Assembly (NCBI GenBank): GCA_937921775.1
Contig: CAKZUK010000245.1
Location: forward strand, 1 to 33,452
Direction of reading: 5' to 3'
DNA from: an uncultured Saprospiraceae bacterium
Lineage (GTDB): Bacteria > Bacteroidota > Bacteroidia > Chitinophagales > Saprospiraceae
DNA length: 33,452 nucleotides
The translations under genes and the position numbers were made by a program. The notes beneath the pieces were generated by a model. It did not search any database and was not told where the DNA came from. It saw nothing but the letters and a program-made list of their open reading frames with translations. Below, one piece after another: positions 1 through 8,768 of this stretch. Within the stretch, counting starts at the first letter, position 1. Every line of letters begins with the position of its first letter.

Positions 1-1
1 A

Positions 2-673
2 ACACCACCGCCACCACCACCACCACCACCACCACCACCACCACCGCCGCCACCACCACCACCACCACCACCGCCGCCACCACCGCCGCCACCACCGCCG
101 CCACCACCACCGCCGCCACCACCGCCACCGCCGCCACCGCCACCGCCACCGCTACCACCTACGCCGCCGACAAAGCCGCCGACGAAGCCAGGAGGAGGAT
201 GTGCAGGAGTTTTGGCTGCCATTTTACTATTGATATTTATGGTATCATGTAATAGTGGAGGACTGAGTAAACTAAATGGCTTTGAAATGTATCCTAAAAA
301 AGAGATCGGCACCAGTGCGTATTGGTATTTCGATATTGCTCCAGGAAACAATGATGTTTACAAGATCATAACCAGTAAAGAAGATATTTACTTTGAGGTA
401 CCTGGAGGGCAGCAATCGTTTAATATTGAAAGCAAGCAAATGGGATCTTCAAAAGTAAAAGTTATTACAAAAAATAATGATTGTTTTCTTGGTGAAAAAG
501 GTAAGATCAAAGGCACTTTAAAAGGCAATCAATTAGAGCTTGAACTTGACTTTGAATCTGTAAGCGCTAAAAGTAATGCAAAGGGAGAGTTTATCCTTAA
601 AGATAAATATGAGAAGGAACACCATACGGTAAAGGCGAATGGATTGCTTATGCGGATTGAGAAGAAAAAGTAA
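2..673 (+). CDS. Poly-proline membrane protein, 5' end outside window
   Basis: The frame is open from the first bases, so the start codon lies upstream of the window. The visible 223 residues are one Thr, then 49 consecutive prolines (bases 5-151, mixed CCA and CCG codons), an LPPTPPTKPPTKPGGG linker, one hydrophobic helix (about residues 67-83, CAGVLAAILLLIFMVSC) and about 140 polar, strand-forming residues rich in Lys, Gly and Ser. A TTG at 212 could be called as a start, but it would cut the membrane helix and ignore the upstream coding frame. The lysines before the helix suggest the proline arm is cytoplasmic and the C-terminal domain periplasmic (inference). I do not recognise the C-terminal domain. 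A strong hairpin terminator follows 25 bases after the stop. Whatever domain precedes the prolines cannot be seen. Confidence 0.75.
   Translation, partial: TPPPPPPPPPPPPPPPPPPPPPPPPPPPPPPPPPPPPPPPPPPPPPPPPPLPPTPPTKPPTKPGGGCAGVLAAILLLIFMVSCNSGGLSKLNGFEMYPKKEIGTSAYWYFDIAPGNNDVYKIITSKEDIYFEVPGGQQSFNIESKQMGSSKVKVITKNNDCFLGEKGKIKGTLKGNQLELELDFESVSAKSNAKGEFILKDKYEKEHHTVKANGLLMRIEKKK
5..151 (+). repeat. CCA/CCG triplet repeat encoding 49 prolines
   Basis: This is 147 bases of uninterrupted CCN triplets, with runs of CCA broken irregularly by CCG. It is in frame with the membrane protein that follows. The repeat could change length by replication slippage. It is also a likely site of assembly or sequencing error. 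Confidence 0.9.
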
Positions 674-697
674 AGAAGAGCTAGACGATCTAAAATA

Positions 698-737
698 AAA
701 TTCCCGCGAATGTGTAAACGAACGCGGGAATTTTTTT
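698..737 (+). terminator. Intrinsic terminator of the poly-proline gene
   Basis: An 11-bp perfect stem (698-708 with 723-733, core TTCCCGCG/CGCGGGAA) closes a 14-nt loop and runs into a T tract ending at 737. It lies 25 bases downstream of the stop codon. Confidence 0.85.
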
Positions 738-818
738 GCTCTTAGCTTGCTTTGTTAAGTCAATCAGAAATTATTTTCGACTCAGAACCAGAAGTATGGC
801 AATGAGTAATCTTGATTA

Positions 819-845
819 AGCGAACGGTTATATTTTTTGTTCGCT
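819..845 (-). terminator. Possible terminator of the VWA gene pair
   Basis: AGCGAAC (819-825) and GTTCGCT (839-845) form a 7-bp perfect stem starting 20 bases past the stop of the VIT/VWA gene on the minus strand. The T tract after it is poor, so termination here is uncertain. Confidence 0.4.
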
Positions 846-864
846 CAAATGAGAAAACCTATCG

Positions 865-3081
865 CTATAAATAAACTTCCCAAATGATTCCATCCATAAC
901 AAATCGCACATTTGTGCCCAGTGCCAGATAATTTACAGATTCGGGATGGTTATTAATCAGCTTAAAATAATCATCTGAATTAAAAGCGATTCGATTCACT
1001 TTCAAACTTTGATTTTGCGAAAGCTGTAAATTAGCATCCACCCAATTATTGGCATTGTTGTAAAAAGCACGACCTTGAACAATGCGAATGCCATCAGCAA
1101 GATTCTGTTGTTCACCAGATTTGTCTTTATAAGCCAATCGTTTTTTGCCCTGCCGATTACTTTCCATCGAAGTAGATTTATTGAGTGCCTGCACTTCTTC
1201 ACTGGCCCTTACACTAGCATCGCCACTCTCAGATTCCGCTAAATCTGAGAACTCATTTTTCATTTCCGGAGGAGGGGGAGCACTTCCCATTCTGTTACTA
1301 ATTGTACCATCTTGTTGGCGAATGCGCCGTCGACCAATCAGATCGGCTTCATCTTCCAAGATTAGATAACTGGTATAGGGTGTAATGATTCCATATTTTT
1401 TTGCGAGTCTGGTAATCTCTTCTTTTACCTCTTTGCTTTCGCCGTGTAATCGTATTTGGTCAAGTAAATAACCAACTGTTCTTGCTCCCCAGAGTGGTGG
1501 AATAAATTCATAGCTTGTTTCCTTTTCCGAAAAGACTAAATCGTAAGTGAATTTTTCAGTTTTTCCATTTACTTTTCCAGTAAGCGTTATTTTTGATTTC
1601 CCTTTTCCACGATAGCGTCCAAGTAGCGAAAGGGTTGCACCTTTAAACAAGTCAGGCAAGCCTTTCGGATACATTTCGGAGATACTGATATTCTTATCAA
1701 AATCTAATTCTAAATCGGTAAGCATAGGTGAAGATACCTTTGTATAAAAATTAGAAACTTTGATTTCGATATCTTCATCTGGCAAAACGTAGGTACGATA
1801 TGCATTGGTCGCTTCAGTAAGTTTGTCGAGCAGATGTGTGTTTAGTTCACTGCCTATTCCAAAAGTAAAAATTCGAGTATTGTCAGTATTGTAATTTTTT
1901 ACTTTTTTGAGTAAGGCCTCTGAGTTGGTTTCTCCTAAGGTAGGTTTCCCATCTGTCATGAAAACAACGAAGTAGGGACGATCCTTATTTTTTTTGCTAC
2001 GTAAAGCCATTTCGAGAGCTTCGTCTATATTGGTTCCACCGATCGGTTTTAGACCTTTGATATATTCATTGGCTTTGGCCAAATTGGAGGAGCCAGCTTT
2101 TAGAGGGGCTTCAAACAAGCTATTTGCTTCAGTGGAGAAACGTATGATGTTGAAACGATCATCTTCATTTAAATTAGCGACACAAAAGTTGAGTGCTTTG
2201 CGTGCTTGCTCCATCTTCTTCCCAGCCATAGATCCTGAGCAATCGAGCACAAAAACGATATCTTTTTCGATGGCCTTTTGATTGGCTGCAAAGCCTGGGC
2301 TAATGTTCAAAAAGAAAAAACCATCTTCAGAACCATCGTTGTAGTTCAATATAGATACGCCTACATTAGAATCATCGGTGCTGTAATACAATTTGAAATC
2401 ATTTGCTGATTTGATGGTATTTCCTTCGTATCCAATAGTAGCTGTTTTGTCATCCTTTCGATTGATTTCTACTTCGTGAGTTGGGCAATAAATTGTTTTC
2501 AGTTTACCGGTTGATTTTAAATCAATTTTGAAACTGGCTTGTCCAATTGCAGCTTGGGTCATCAACTGATGCTTAAAAGGAAAGGAATACTCTATGGTGC
2601 CATTATCTTTTTCTAGGCTTTGAGAATAGGTGAGTTTTACTCGCTGTTCCGCTTGAGGTCGTATCGGAAAAATCCGTACTCGGAACATAGCCTGATCGGT
2701 ATATTCCAACAAAGCAGGATCCTGCATTCGCCTTACAATGCCTTCATAAATTTTTTTAGCTTTAGCTGCATCCAAAATCTCTCCTTCCGTCTCCTTCCCA
2801 TTTATAAACATACTAAAATGATCAATACTAGCATCTTTTGGAATTGGAAAATAATAATAGCCCTGCAACTGATTTCGCGATGGATTGAAGAAGACTTGAT
2901 CCATCGAAGTTGTTGCAGACTGACCTGTTATTTTAGTGTTTACTTGAATGCTTCGCAACTCTAACGCAAATAGCCCTGCTCTTCCTCCTCTTGGTATATC
3001 GTCAGGAAGGATGAATCCTGGTTGTGCTTGCACTGTCGTGAAAATGCTCATTAGTATTAGAGCTATGATTATCTTTTTCAT
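865..3081 (-). CDS. Exported VIT and VWA domain protein
   Basis: This is a 738-residue protein with a Sec signal peptide (residues 1-20, ending VQAQ). It has a VIT domain (about 35-170; inter-alpha-trypsin-inhibitor type, with YYYFPIP and the conserved KAKKIYEGI region) and a von Willebrand A domain (about 273-445). The metal-ion-dependent adhesion site is complete: D280, S282 and S284 in DCSGS, T350 in GGTN, and D377 in MTDGKP. The C-terminal 250 residues contain the PYTSYLILE segment usual for this family and a low-complexity PPPPEMKNEF stretch. There is no type IX sorting tail. Proteins of this build bind partners through a metal ion at the cell surface or in the periplasm; the partner here is unknown. 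It follows another VWA gene after 53 bases on the same strand, so the two are probably co-transcribed. Confidence 0.9.
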   Translation of the reverse strand: MKKIIIALILMSIFTTVQAQPGFILPDDIPRGGRAGLFALELRSIQVNTKITGQSATTSMDQVFFNPSRNQLQGYYYFPIPKDASIDHFSMFINGKETEGEILDAAKAKKIYEGIVRRMQDPALLEYTDQAMFRVRIFPIRPQAEQRVKLTYSQSLEKDNGTIEYSFPFKHQLMTQAAIGQASFKIDLKSTGKLKTIYCPTHEVEINRKDDKTATIGYEGNTIKSANDFKLYYSTDDSNVGVSILNYNDGSEDGFFFLNISPGFAANQKAIEKDIVFVLDCSGSMAGKKMEQARKALNFCVANLNEDDRFNIIRFSTEANSLFEAPLKAGSSNLAKANEYIKGLKPIGGTNIDEALEMALRSKKNKDRPYFVVFMTDGKPTLGETNSEALLKKVKNYNTDNTRIFTFGIGSELNTHLLDKLTEATNAYRTYVLPDEDIEIKVSNFYTKVSSPMLTDLELDFDKNISISEMYPKGLPDLFKGATLSLLGRYRGKGKSKITLTGKVNGKTEKFTYDLVFSEKETSYEFIPPLWGARTVGYLLDQIRLHGESKEVKEEITRLAKKYGIITPYTSYLILEDEADLIGRRRIRQQDGTISNRMGSAPPPPEMKNEFSDLAESESGDASVRASEEVQALNKSTSMESNRQGKKRLAYKDKSGEQQNLADGIRIVQGRAFYNNANNWVDANLQLSQNQSLKVNRIAFNSDDYFKLINNHPESVNYLALGTNVRFVMDGIIWEVYL

Positions 3082-3134
3082 TAGTTTGTTTTTTGCTAAA
3101 TGTAATTTCTAGTTGAACGCTCTTCTGGTTTTTT

Positions 3135-4256
3135 CTAAAAATCAAATTGCTTACTTTTAGCCTGAGCCTTCACCGCTTCTATCAACACGTTGTCCAAAGT
3201 CTGTGTTTCCGAATTTTCCTTACGCTTCTCAGTAACAAACGCTTGTGCTTTTTCGTCGTATTCACGAATTTCTTTTTTGATGTTTTCTCGTTCAGTTCGT
3301 TTCCCCTCAACATATTCTTTACGTTGATCTTTATTCATGTTTTTCATTTCTTCAGGAAGTGCCTCTTCTTCCACTTCCTCCAAAATAGCTTCATCCTCCG
3401 CAGATGCATCTACCAAGTCCCATTGTGCATTGCTATAGCTTTTCTTTGCTTTGAAAGAAGCTCTGGTTCTTGCATTTGCTGCACCATATGAACTGGCATT
3501 ATCATCTTGCATTTCTTGGCGAGCAGCAGCCACTTTTCCTTCTTTACCGTAGCTGATATAAGTACTGTTTAGCTTTTTATTGAGTTCTAATATTTTATCG
3601 TCGAAGGGTGTTGGGATGTGAACGACTCGATCATTTGTTGAAATGTTCATGTATTTGCCATCGGTAAGGTCTGCTCCATCTTTCCAAAACTGCTGGATAC
3701 CCGTATCGTAGTCGCCACAGTGAATGGTGTTGATCATGATGCCATTTTCAATAGCTGTTTTGCAAGAAATTTTATAATCAACGGGGCCTTGGTTGAATGA
3801 TTCGTTTCCGGCAATGACAATGATTTTTAAGTCATCATTATTTTTAGTCCATTCCAAATCAGCCGTGGCATCTTTGATAACATAGCCACAGTATTCTTCG
3901 CCACCTCCAGTTTTTAGTTGGAAAAGTTTTTCAGAAATGAGGTCAAGGTCAGATGTAAGTTTGGAAATCTGACGGATATAACCTTCGCCTTTTGACAAAC
4001 CGCTATTGCCATATTCGTAAAGTGCAATTTCGATATCAGGTGTTTGACCATCCTTCTTAGTGGTGGCCAATTCGTTGACCATTTTCCAGAGTTGTGATTT
4101 GGCTTGTTCGATTAGGCCATCCATGGAACTGGATGTGTCGAGTAGGAGGGCCACCTGTATTTTACTTTTTTCAGTCGTTTGTTCTTGTAGATCTTGCTTG
4201 CTGCTTGGGAATACCATGAAGCAGAAGCTGACGATGAGGGCAGTTAGTTTTGACAT
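3135..4256 (-). CDS. Exported VWA protein with charged C-terminal coil
   Basis: The 373 residues begin with a short hydrophobic signal-like segment (residues 4-17). A VWA domain follows (about 32-215), with D40, S42 and S44 in DTSSS and T116 before GGG. Where most VWA domains carry the last metal-site Asp, this one has IAGNESFNQGPVDY, so its metal site differs from that of the downstream protein. Residues 285-350 are very rich in Glu and Lys and look like a helical coiled coil (EEVEEEALPEEM onward). The function is unknown; adhesion or complex assembly in the periplasm is inferred from the family. It is the first gene of a two-gene minus-strand unit. Its 5' leader contains a palindromic repeat that carries a promoter-like element. 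Confidence 0.85.
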   Translation of the reverse strand: MSKLTALIVSFCFMVFPSSKQDLQEQTTEKSKIQVALLLDTSSSMDGLIEQAKSQLWKMVNELATTKKDGQTPDIEIALYEYGNSGLSKGEGYIRQISKLTSDLDLISEKLFQLKTGGGEEYCGYVIKDATADLEWTKNNDDLKIIVIAGNESFNQGPVDYKISCKTAIENGIMINTIHCGDYDTGIQQFWKDGADLTDGKYMNISTNDRVVHIPTPFDDKILELNKKLNSTYISYGKEGKVAAARQEMQDDNASSYGAANARTRASFKAKKSYSNAQWDLVDASAEDEAILEEVEEEALPEEMKNMNKDQRKEYVEGKRTERENIKKEIREYDEKAQAFVTEKRKENSETQTLDNVLIEAVKAQAKSKQFDF

Positions 4257-4272
4257 ATGCGTTTTAGTTTTG

Positions 4273-4380
4273 GTTCTTTGACAAATTCCGTGGTAGAACC
4301 CAATGTTAAAATAAAATCAACGTTTCCTTCGGTCACTTTTGCTTTCATTTTAACATTGGCCACGGGATTTGTCAAAGAAC
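4273..4380 (-). repeat. Palindromic intergenic repeat, copy 1
   Basis: The outer arms 4273-4293 and 4360-4380 are complementary at 20 of 21 positions (core TTCTTTGACAAAT). The inner arms 4300-4312 and 4347-4359 (CCAATGTTAAAAT) are perfect. The right half, read on the minus strand, matches 27764-27826 at about 79% over about 62 bases, so this is a dispersed element and not only a local hairpin. It sits in the leader of the minus-strand VWA gene. Confidence 0.8.
4347..4375 (-). promoter_or_regulatory. TTGACA-N17-TAAAAT promoter-like element before VWA genes
   Basis: On the minus strand TTGACA (4375-4370) and TAAAAT (4352-4347) are separated by exactly 17 bases. This would start transcription near 4340 and leave a leader of about 84 nt. 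The same pair and spacing recur at 27768-27796. The main sigma factor of this phylum normally prefers TTTG/TAnnTTTG, so activity is inference. Confidence 0.45.
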
Positions 4381-4525
4381 GTTAGTTTTTTAATTAATTC
4401 TAATTGGAAAACACAGGTAAGATGGAGGCGAAGCTTAGTTTGGTGGGAGCCATTTCTGCTTTAACGTTTTATTAACTTTGGCCTAGCACTTATTACACAA
4501 AAAATAATTTGGCCCACTAGACACT

Positions 4526-4580
4526 CCCTCATTTAGCTAAAGTACTCTCCTTAAGTCGTTTAACTTTAACTAAATGAGGG
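4526..4580. repeat. 18-bp inverted repeat in divergent spacer
   Basis: CCCTCATTTAGCTAAAGT (4526-4543) and ACTTTAACTAAATGAGGG (4563-4580) are complementary at 17 of 18 positions around a 19-nt loop. No gene ends nearby and there is no T tract, so it is not a simple terminator. It may be an operator, a DNA cruciform or part of a repeat family. Confidence 0.65.
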
Positions 4581-4669
4581 CAGTGGCCCAAGTTAATTTT
4601 TCGTTGTTACTAAGGAAAAAATAATTAAAGATGTGTACCTACTTCCAAGTTGCCACGTTTAAATAAGTA

Positions 4670-5638
4670 ATGATCAGAAGTAAGAGACAGAACGGGAAGT
4701 TGATTTCGCAAAAGCGATATATACTGCTATTGCTAGTTAGTTTTTTGTGGATCCAACAAAGTAATGCACAAGTTTGGCGAGATGGAAATGTTGGAGGTAG
4801 TTTAGGCCTGACCTTCAATATAGGAACCGAGGTGAACCGAGTTGGTTTACAGTTTAATGGGTTTTATGCAAATGGACACATTCAAGTAAATACAGGTCTA
4901 CGCTTGTATTATAATTACAATTCATTAGGGCCAAAAGTGAAACGAGCAGAGGCGCAACTAAATACAGGAATTCTATATGCATTTGGAAAGAAAGATACGA
5001 TGGACAATAATTTCTTGCATGCAGTCAGTAATCAAACTACTTACAAATATAGTGTCGCCTACGCTCGAAATTTCTACTTCGAAAAACTCACTGCACAGCA
5101 AACCGGAACGATTGGACTTTCCTTTGGAAAAGTTGAATTTATTCATGAAAATGACGCCTTCTCCTTTCAGGGAAAAGATCGTTACCGAACAGGAGGAATC
5201 ATCTTAAGTTATCGCTTAGCGGAAACACGCTTTGCAGTAAACACCACCCTCTGGCATGGCAATACTCATGGCCGAAATGCTCGCAGAATTGAGGATGCTG
5301 GAGATTATCCTTGTCGACATGGATACAAAGATTTATCGGCAACTCACTGTGGTCGATTTTCTCATGGCATCATGGCTTTACAAGTTCAACAAATGCTGCC
5401 TTATTCACAAACGGTTCATGCAGGTATTGGATTAGATTCTGAAAAGATTCGACATTTTTGGCAAAATAAACTCATCCACGACTTATTACTTTTTCCATCT
5501 TCATGGGAAAATGCACATAATCCACATTATCCCATGCTGGATGAAAATGGTGCACCTTATCTTTTTAAGGAAGATCAGGTATTGAAACCTACCAAATTTT
5601 TCTTTGACTTAGGATTGAATCCAAATTTGTTTTATTAG
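4670..5638 (+). CDS. Exported polymorphic toxin type 23-like protein
   Basis: The 322 residues start with a basic n-region and a hydrophobic core (about 17-27) ending SNAQ at 34, so the protein is probably Sec-exported. The mature chain is rich in alternating aromatic strands. It carries conserved-looking blocks GDYPCRHGYKD (211-221), IGLDSEKIRH (253-262) and NKLIHD (266-271), and ends FYFDLGLNP-like at 311-318. From memory these match a Bacteroidota family annotated as polymorphic toxin type 23; I could not run a search. The toxic activity of that family is predicted and not well defined. No long N-terminal delivery region (RHS, PAAR, YD repeats) is present and no small immunity-like gene follows; the next gene is xylulokinase, 165 bases on. 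An outer-membrane-associated structural protein is the main alternative. Confidence 0.6.
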   Translation: MIRSKRQNGKLISQKRYILLLLVSFLWIQQSNAQVWRDGNVGGSLGLTFNIGTEVNRVGLQFNGFYANGHIQVNTGLRLYYNYNSLGPKVKRAEAQLNTGILYAFGKKDTMDNNFLHAVSNQTTYKYSVAYARNFYFEKLTAQQTGTIGLSFGKVEFIHENDAFSFQGKDRYRTGGIILSYRLAETRFAVNTTLWHGNTHGRNARRIEDAGDYPCRHGYKDLSATHCGRFSHGIMALQVQQMLPYSQTVHAGIGLDSEKIRHFWQNKLIHDLLLFPSSWENAHNPHYPMLDENGAPYLFKEDQVLKPTKFFFDLGLNPNLFY

Positions 5639-5663
5639 GAAAGTGGCGAGCTAAAAGATGAAG

Positions 5664-5714
5664 ATGAGAAGTTCATGACAGACATGAAGTTCTGCGTTTG
5701 AGTCAACTTCTCAT
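5664..5714 (+). repeat. AGAAGTT-type intergenic hairpin 1
   Basis: ATGAGAAGTT (5664-5673) and AACTTCTCAT (5705-5714) are a perfect 10-bp inverted repeat 25 bases after the toxin-23-like stop, with weaker pairing continuing outward. The downstream pyrimidine-rich tail is not a clean T tract. It may slow transcription between this gene and xylB. Confidence 0.5.
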
Positions 5715-5803
5715 TTCCTTCTCCTCACTTCTTACTTTTTGTAAAGAATCTCCATTCTTTGAAAAAAATACCGTATAATTGGTGTCTAATCAACAATAAC
5801 TAA

Positions 5804-7312
5804 ATGTACCTTTTAGGATACGACATAGGAAGCTCATCGATCAAAGCCGCCTTAGTGGATGTAAAGAGTGGAAAGGCTATCGCCATCACCCAATCACCTG
5901 CTAGCGAAATGAAAATGTATGCAGCAGAATCGGGTTGGGCCGAACAAGATCCAGCTCTTTGGTGGGAGCATGTACAAAGGGCTACCAAAATGTTACTGGA
6001 GCAGCATCCAGATGCTGCTGACAAGATCAAAGGAATTGGAATTGCCTATCAGATGCATGGTCTCGTATTGGTTGATGAAAACCAAAATTTATTGCGACCT
6101 GCTATCATCTGGTGTGATAGTCGAGCTGTTGAAATAGGACACAAGGCCTTTAAGGAAATGGGAGAGGTAAATTGCTTGACGCAGCTCCTCAACTCGCCGG
6201 GTAACTTCACCGCCTCCAAACTAAAATGGGTCAAGGATAATGAACCCGAAATTTACAAACGGATTCACAAAATAATGCTTCCTGGTGATTATATTGCTAT
6301 GAAGCTGACCGGTGAAATATTGACGACCATCTCAGGTCTGTCTGAAGGGATGTTTTGGGATTTTAAAAATGAAACACTGTCTAAAAATTTGCTCGATTAT
6401 TATGGGATTGATGAAAATTTAATTCCCGAATTTCGAAATACCTTTTCATCGCAGGGGAAAGTAAGGACTTCCGCTGCAGATTATTTAGGACTGACTCCCG
6501 GTATTCCAGTTGCCTATCGAGCAGGTGATCAAGCCAATAATGCTTTGGCTCTAAATGTTTTTAATCCTGGAGAAGTTGCTGCAACAGGTGGAACCTCCGG
6601 TGTTGTATATGGCGTAGTTGATAAAGCTGTTTATGACTTACAATCTAGAGTTAATGGTTTTGCTCACGTCAATCATACCCAATCAGAAAAACGAATAGGG
6701 ATCCTACTTTGTATTAATGGAGCTGGTATTCAATACAGTTGGTTGAAGCATCAGGTAGCTGCCAATGAAATGACTTATGAAGAAATGGAAAAGTTGGCTG
6801 CTAATGTGCCAGTTGGTTCGGATGGACTTCGTGTTGTTACTTTTGGGAACGGGGCAGAGCGGGTACTCGCAAACGAGGAAGTGGGTGCACAGATTAAAAA
6901 CTTAAACTTCAATCTACACAGTCAGGCTCATTTGTTTCGCGCTGGCTTAGAAGGAATTGCTTTTTCTTTTGTTTACGGTATGCGGCTGATGCAGAAAATG
7001 GGACTCAATCTTTCGATTATTCGAGTTGGAAATGATAACCTTTTTCAGTCTAAAATATTTTCGGAAACGATTGCAACTTTAGTGAATTCTAAAATTGAAG
7101 TTCAACGAACTACCGGAGCTATTGGTGCAGCAAAAGGAGCTGGTGTTGCCACAAAAATTTATCCTAATTTGAAAACTGCAATGGGGACCAATGAGGTCGT
7201 CAAAACTTACTTACCTTTAGATAATAAAAAATCATACGAGCTAGCTTATGCCGCTTGGGAATCAGATTTAAACTTATTATTAAAAGAAAATAAAAGTTCG
7301 AGAGGAATATAA
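5804..7312 (+). CDS. xylB: Xylulokinase
   Basis: This FGGY-family sugar kinase phosphorylates D-xylulose to xylulose 5-phosphate with ATP in the cytoplasm. The 502 residues are normal for XylB. Visible features are the N-terminal phosphate-binding loop YDIGSSSIK (6-14), the substrate-contacting QMHGLV (83-88), IIWCDSRA (101-108), the catalytic Asp of AGDQ (D242) and the nucleotide-binding TGGTSG (261-266). MYLLGYDIG gives a standard N-terminus, so the start is secure. It is first of three xylose genes, with xylose isomerase starting 97 bases downstream. Other FGGY kinases (ribulo-, glycero-) are less likely given that neighbour. Confidence 0.95.
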   Translation: MYLLGYDIGSSSIKAALVDVKSGKAIAITQSPASEMKMYAAESGWAEQDPALWWEHVQRATKMLLEQHPDAADKIKGIGIAYQMHGLVLVDENQNLLRPAIIWCDSRAVEIGHKAFKEMGEVNCLTQLLNSPGNFTASKLKWVKDNEPEIYKRIHKIMLPGDYIAMKLTGEILTTISGLSEGMFWDFKNETLSKNLLDYYGIDENLIPEFRNTFSSQGKVRTSAADYLGLTPGIPVAYRAGDQANNALALNVFNPGEVAATGGTSGVVYGVVDKAVYDLQSRVNGFAHVNHTQSEKRIGILLCINGAGIQYSWLKHQVAANEMTYEEMEKLAANVPVGSDGLRVVTFGNGAERVLANEEVGAQIKNLNFNLHSQAHLFRAGLEGIAFSFVYGMRLMQKMGLNLSIIRVGNDNLFQSKIFSETIATLVNSKIEVQRTTGAIGAAKGAGVATKIYPNLKTAMGTNEVVKTYLPLDNKKSYELAYAAWESDLNLLLKENKSSRGI

Positions 7313-7408
7313 TTTTAATAAAACCGCGAGAAGAGGGGAGTATGAATAAGATTTCTTAAAGCGGAAGAAAATAATTAACGAAGATTTAGGGAAACCTAAT
7401 ATCTTCAA

Positions 7409-8761
7409 ATGAAAGTAATAAAAACGATAAAAATGTCAATAGTAACTGGAGAAACAGAATACTTCAAAGGAGTTGGTAAAATCAAATACGAAGGTCGAGA
7501 ATCCGATAACCCACTTGCGTTTAAATGGTACGATGAAGAAAAAGTGGTGGCTGGCAAAACCTTGAAAGAACACTTTCGATTTGCCATTGCTTACTGGCAT
7601 AGCTTCTGCGGAACAGGTGGCGACCCATTTGGTGCCCCAACCAAAATGTATCCTTGGCTACAAAATAGTGATCCTATCCAACAAGCTAAAGATAAAATGG
7701 ATGCGGCTTTTGAATTCATTACAAAAATTGGTGCACCTTATTATTGTTTTCACGATGTTGATTTGGTTGATGAAGGCAAAGGACTTCATGATTTAGTTAG
7801 CCGTGTAAATTTTATTACGGACTATGCAAAAGAAAAGCAGGAAGCTTCCGGTGTGAAATTATTGTGGGGAACAGCCAATCTTTTTTCGCACCCGCGCTAC
7901 ATGAATGGAGCTATGACTAATCCCGATTTTAAAGTTGTGGCCTATGCAGGTGCGCAGGTGAAAAATGCCATTGATGCAACGATTAAATTGAGAGGTGAGA
8001 ACTATGTGTTCTGGGGTGGTCGCGAAGGCTATATGTCATTGCTGAATACCAATATGAAAAAGGAATTGGACCACATGGCGACCTTCTTACACATGGCAAA
8101 AGACTATGGTCGCAAGAATGGGTTTAAAGGTACTTTCTTCATCGAACCAAAACCAATGGAGCCATCAAAACATCAGTACGATTTTGATGCAGCAACCGTT
8201 CAGAATTTCCTTCAAAACTATGGGCTAATGGATGATTTTAAGCTCAATATTGAGGTGAATCATGCAACACTTGCTTCACATACTTTTCAACACGAACTGC
8301 AAGTAGCTGCTGATGCTGGACTCCTAGGGTCTATAGATGCCAATCGTGGGGACTACCAAAATGGTTGGGATACCGACCAATTTCCAAACAATGTTTACGA
8401 ATTAGTAGAAGCATTGTTGGTTATTCTTGAGTCAGATGGATTGCAAGGAGGCGGTGTCAATTTCGATGCAAAAACTCGTCGTAATTCTACCGACCTAGCG
8501 GATCTATTTTATGCACATATCGGAGGTATGGATGCTTTTGCAAGAGCGATGATTGTCGCAAATAATATCCTTGAGCATTCTAACTATAAAGCAATGCGTG
8601 CGCAACGATATAGTTCTTTCAACACCGCTCAAGGCAGAGATTTTGAAGCGGGTAATTTAGCCTTGGAATCTCTAGCTACGATTGCTCATCAAAATGGTGA
8701 GCCAGAATTGATCAGCGGGAAGCAAGAATTATTTGAAAACATTATTAACCAGTACCTTTAG
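7409..8761 (+). CDS. xylA: Xylose isomerase
   Basis: This enzyme interconverts D-xylose and D-xylulose in the cytoplasm using two divalent metals. The 450 residues fit the longer class II isomerases. Active-site residues visible are H115 and D118 in FHDVD, E246 and K248 in [16 protein letters not shown]282 and H285 in NIEVNHAT, D310 in GSIDANRGD, and D321/D323 in WDTDQFP. The first eight residues (MKVIKTIK) are extra compared with many homologues; an ATG at 7433 ([11 protein letters not shown]) is an alternative start. It lies between xylulokinase and a sugar symporter on the same strand, which confirms the pathway. Confidence 0.96.
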   Translation: MKVIKTIKMSIVTGETEYFKGVGKIKYEGRESDNPLAFKWYDEEKVVAGKTLKEHFRFAIAYWHSFCGTGGDPFGAPTKMYPWLQNSDPIQQAKDKMDAAFEFITKIGAPYYCFHDVDLVDEGKGLHDLVSRVNFITDYAKEKQEASGVKLLWGTANLFSHPRYMNGAMTNPDFKVVAYAGAQVKNAIDATIKLRGENYVFWGGREGYMSLLNTNMKKELDHMATFLHMAKDYGRKNGFKGTFFIEPKPMEPSKHQYDFDAATVQNFLQNYGLMDDFKLNIEVNHATLASHTFQHELQVAADAGLLGSIDANRGDYQNGWDTDQFPNNVYELVEALLVILESDGLQGGGVNFDAKTRRNSTDLADLFYAHIGGMDAFARAMIVANNILEHSNYKAMRAQRYSSFNTAQGRDFEAGNLALESLATIAHQNGEPELISGKQELFENIINQYL

Positions 8762-8768
8762 AGGGACG

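Larger units (their letters stand above)
4257..4669. other. Divergent spacer holding a palindrome and a hairpin
   Basis: This 413-bp gene-free spacer separates the minus-strand VWA genes from the plus-strand toxin-23-like gene. It holds the palindromic repeat at 4273-4380 and an independent 18-bp inverted repeat at 4526-4580. The A+T-rich remainder shows no open frame of interest and no clear TAnnTTTG promoter for the plus-strand gene. Confidence 0.7.

Noticed and set aside
1-151. CCA/CCG run as a CRISPR-like or non-coding microsatellite
   Set aside because: There are no spacers, and the triplets are in frame with a protein that continues to 673, so it is a coding repeat.
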